Assembly (NCBI RefSeq): GCF_023276375.1 | Contig: NZ_JALLPK010000002.1 | Coordinates: 62,001-126,000, forward strand | DNA from: Halocatena marina | GTDB lineage: Archaea; Halobacteriota; Halobacteria; Halobacteriales; Haloarculaceae | Length of the DNA: 64,000 nt | Reading direction: 5' to 3' | Shown: positions 62,793 to 64,000 of the stretch, piece by piece | Numbering within the stretch: position 1 is the stretch's first letter | Layout of the letters: each line of letters opens with the position of its first letter | The notes under the pieces: generated by a model | Seen by the model: only the letters and a program-made list of their open reading frames with translations | Databases searched by the model: none | Told to the model about the DNA's origin: nothing | Made by a program: the position numbers and the translations under genes

Positions 62793-63737
62793 TCAATCAA
62801 TGCGATTCGCTAACGGTTTCTTGGACAGCCACCGATCATAGTTATCGAAGAACAACCGAGCGAACCGAGTGGGAAAGTCCTGAGAACGTCCACCTATGTG
62901 CGGTGTAACAACGGTATCCTCACGGTCCCAGAGCTTCGAGTCCGGCGCGAGAGGCTCGTCCTCGAATACATCTAGACCAGCACCACTGATCTTCCCATCC
63001 GCTAAAGCTGTAACCAGCGCGTCCTGATCAACGACTGATCCCCGCGCTACGTTAATAACGACTGCTGAATCTGGTAATGCGGTGAAAACCTCCGCGTCGA
63101 TAGCGTGGTGAGTTTCATCAGTGAGTGGAACCGTTAGAATGAGTATGTCCGTATCTGGGAGAAGGTCAGAGATACATTCAGTGGAAACGACGTGGTCGCT
63201 GGTAAGAGTTCCCGAATATATCGATGGCGTCTGTTTGACACCGAACACTTCGAACCCGAACGCCTGTGCTCGTCGAGCGACAGACTCTCCGATATTACCA
63301 AGGCCGAAAACAGTCATTTGCTTGCCCTCCCAATGCCACGTATCTGCGCCCACAGTTCGATCCCACTCTCGTTGACGCTGTTGGTCGAAGGTTACACCGA
63401 GTTTCCGCGAGAGAGCGAACATCAATGCGAATGTGTGCTCGCTCATGACTGAGTCATGTAGGGTTGCGGCGTTGGTGAACGCTACACCGCGATCGGTGAG
63501 TTCATCGACTGGGAACTTATCGTATCCGATGCTCGTTGCTTGTACCCAATTCCCTATCGATAGATACTCGACGAAGCCGTCTGACCAGCCGCTTGGATTC
63601 GTGATCAAGATATCTGCATCGTCAAGGTGGTTTCGAACTGCTGATTCTGATTCAGCTGCGACCACAGTTAAGTCGTTGGCTGAATCATGGACGGTACTTG
63701 CAATTGGAGTATCGTGATAGATGACTGCTGTGGGCAT
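62793..63737 (-). CDS. D-isomer-specific 2-hydroxyacid dehydrogenase
   Basis: The 314-residue protein is taken from the ATG at 63737 (MPTAVIYHDTP); the frame is open 25 codons further upstream but that part is not family-like. The family blocks are present: VFGLGNIGESVARRA (NAD-binding GxGxxG), TVPLTDETHHAID, INVARGSVVDQDAL (Arg substrate anchor), the Glu in GLDVFEDEPLA and the catalytic His in VVTPHIGGRSQ. Such enzymes reduce 2-keto acids to D-2-hydroxy acids, or the reverse (glyoxylate, hydroxypyruvate, keto-sugar acids). It is divergent from the VOC-protein gene. A TTTATTACC element about 31 bases upstream may be its TATA box. Confidence 0.92.
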   Translation of the reverse strand: MPTAVIYHDTPIASTVHDSANDLTVVAAESESAVRNHLDDADILITNPSGWSDGFVEYLSIGNWVQATSIGYDKFPVDELTDRGVAFTNAATLHDSVMSEHTFALMFALSRKLGVTFDQQRQREWDRTVGADTWHWEGKQMTVFGLGNIGESVARRAQAFGFEVFGVKQTPSIYSGTLTSDHVVSTECISDLLPDTDILILTVPLTDETHHAIDAEVFTALPDSAVVINVARGSVVDQDALVTALADGKISGAGLDVFEDEPLAPDSKLWDREDTVVTPHIGGRSQDFPTRFARLFFDNYDRWLSKKPLANRID

Positions 63738-63826
63738 CTCTCGGAATACGGTCCGGATACACAGGTAATAAATGCATTCAGGTAACCTGACCCAGACACT
63801 GTGGAGGGACACAGAGAGTTGAGTAG

Positions 63827-63835
63827 TTATATTAT
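63827..63835 (+). promoter_or_regulatory. TATA-like box for the VOC-protein gene
   Basis: TTATATTAT is centred 27 bases before the ATG at 63858. Confidence 0.45.
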
Positions 63836-63857
63836 CTCTTAGAAATAACGAGCCGCT

Positions 63858-64000
63858 ATGGACGTACTCCGTACAGCGATTTGGGTATCTGACCTCGAAA
63901 CGACAAAGACATTCTACTGTGATGGTATCGGTCTCGAATTCTCCCGTGAGTTCACAACAGACGACGTCAGAAACTACTTCGTAGCAGGTGAAGGCGGGAC
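63858..64000 (+). CDS. VOC / glyoxalase-family protein, N-terminal part (runs off the window)
   Basis: The first 47 codons are visible: MDVLRTAIWVSDLETTKTFY, then DGIGLEFSREF. The opening beta strand, VSDLETTKTFYxDGIGLEF helix and following strand are the signature of vicinal-oxygen-chelate proteins such as lactoylglutathione lyase and extradiol dioxygenases. Function cannot be assigned from this part. The rest lies beyond base 64000. Confidence 0.75.
   Translation, partial: MDVLRTAIWVSDLETTKTFYCDGIGLEFSREFTTDDVRNYFVAGEGG

Noticed and set aside
1..64000. CRISPR arrays, tRNA or rRNA genes, intact insertion sequences
   Set aside because: I looked for regularly spaced repeats, tRNA TPsiC-like blocks, and transposase-like reading frames with inverted ends and found none that I could support.

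Overview
The window looks like part of a haloarchaeal (class Halobacteria) genome, probably an accessory replicon or a large catabolic island. The proteins are acidic, many exported proteins carry twin-arginine (Tat) signals followed by a lipobox, and TATA-like boxes sit about 24-30 bases ahead of many start codons, as expected for leaderless haloarchaeal transcripts. The DNA is visibly AT-rich for a haloarchaeon in the first 11 kb and in several 1-2 kb gene-free stretches, and GC-richer in the sugar and siderophore gene blocks. Decayed genes and paralogue pairs suggest a region that turns over quickly. I see no rRNA, tRNA, CRISPR array or intact insertion sequence.

Layout. (1) 1-9.2 kb: an AT-rich module that looks built for uronate or pectin-type oligosaccharides. 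It has a fused two-domain oligopeptide-type ABC ATPase, a Tat-exported beta-helix protein, an Azf/uronate-dehydrogenase-like SDR, a KdgF-like cupin, an aldo/keto reductase, an ABC binding protein and a DHDPS/KdgD-like lyase. (2) 9.2-11 kb: a gene desert. (3) 11-22.9 kb: an apparent L-fucose (or L-rhamnose-type 6-deoxyhexose) utilisation locus with an IclR regulator, a Gfo/Idh/MocA dehydrogenase, an enolase-superfamily acid-sugar dehydratase, a complete CUT1 sugar ABC importer, an SDR, a COG3618 lactonase-type amidohydrolase, a RhaM-like mutarotase and a cytoplasmic GH29 alpha-L-fucosidase. (4) 24-28.8 kb: a compact siderophore locus (IucA/IucC synthetase, a glutamine-synthetase-fold ligase, an MFS exporter) whose divergent promoter holds two 16-base palindromes of identical architecture that resemble DtxR-family iron boxes.

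(5) 29-38 kb: a UxuA-like mannonate dehydratase, an arylsulfotransferase-like membrane protein, a zinc-peptidase-like protein, a second IclR, a wrecked GH88 unsaturated glucuronyl hydrolase, a second UxuA-like protein and a wrecked epimerase. (6) 38-44.3 kb: a large Tat-exported protein of unknown function, a divergent FAH-hydrolase / LarA-like pair, and a wrecked alpha/beta hydrolase. (7) 44.4-53.6 kb: a second oligosaccharide/oligopeptide ABC system with both permeases fused into one gene and both ATPases into another, plus a Gfo/Idh/MocA paralogue, binding protein, aldo/keto reductase and small membrane protein. (8) 55.2-58.3 kb: a tripartite tricarboxylate transporter (TctC-TctB-TctA). (9) 58.6-64 kb: two IclR regulators, a diverged DHDPS-family protein, an orphan TOBE-like ABC-ATPase tail, a D-2-hydroxyacid dehydrogenase and the start of a VOC protein.

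Together the genes describe a scavenger of plant or algal polysaccharides: outside the cell, lyase-like proteins; at the membrane, four transport systems; inside, glycosidases followed by non-phosphorylating oxidative routes (dehydrogenase, lactonase, dehydratase, then aldolase or diketo-hydrolase), each controlled by its own IclR protein. Functional names beyond the family level are inferences from motifs and context.
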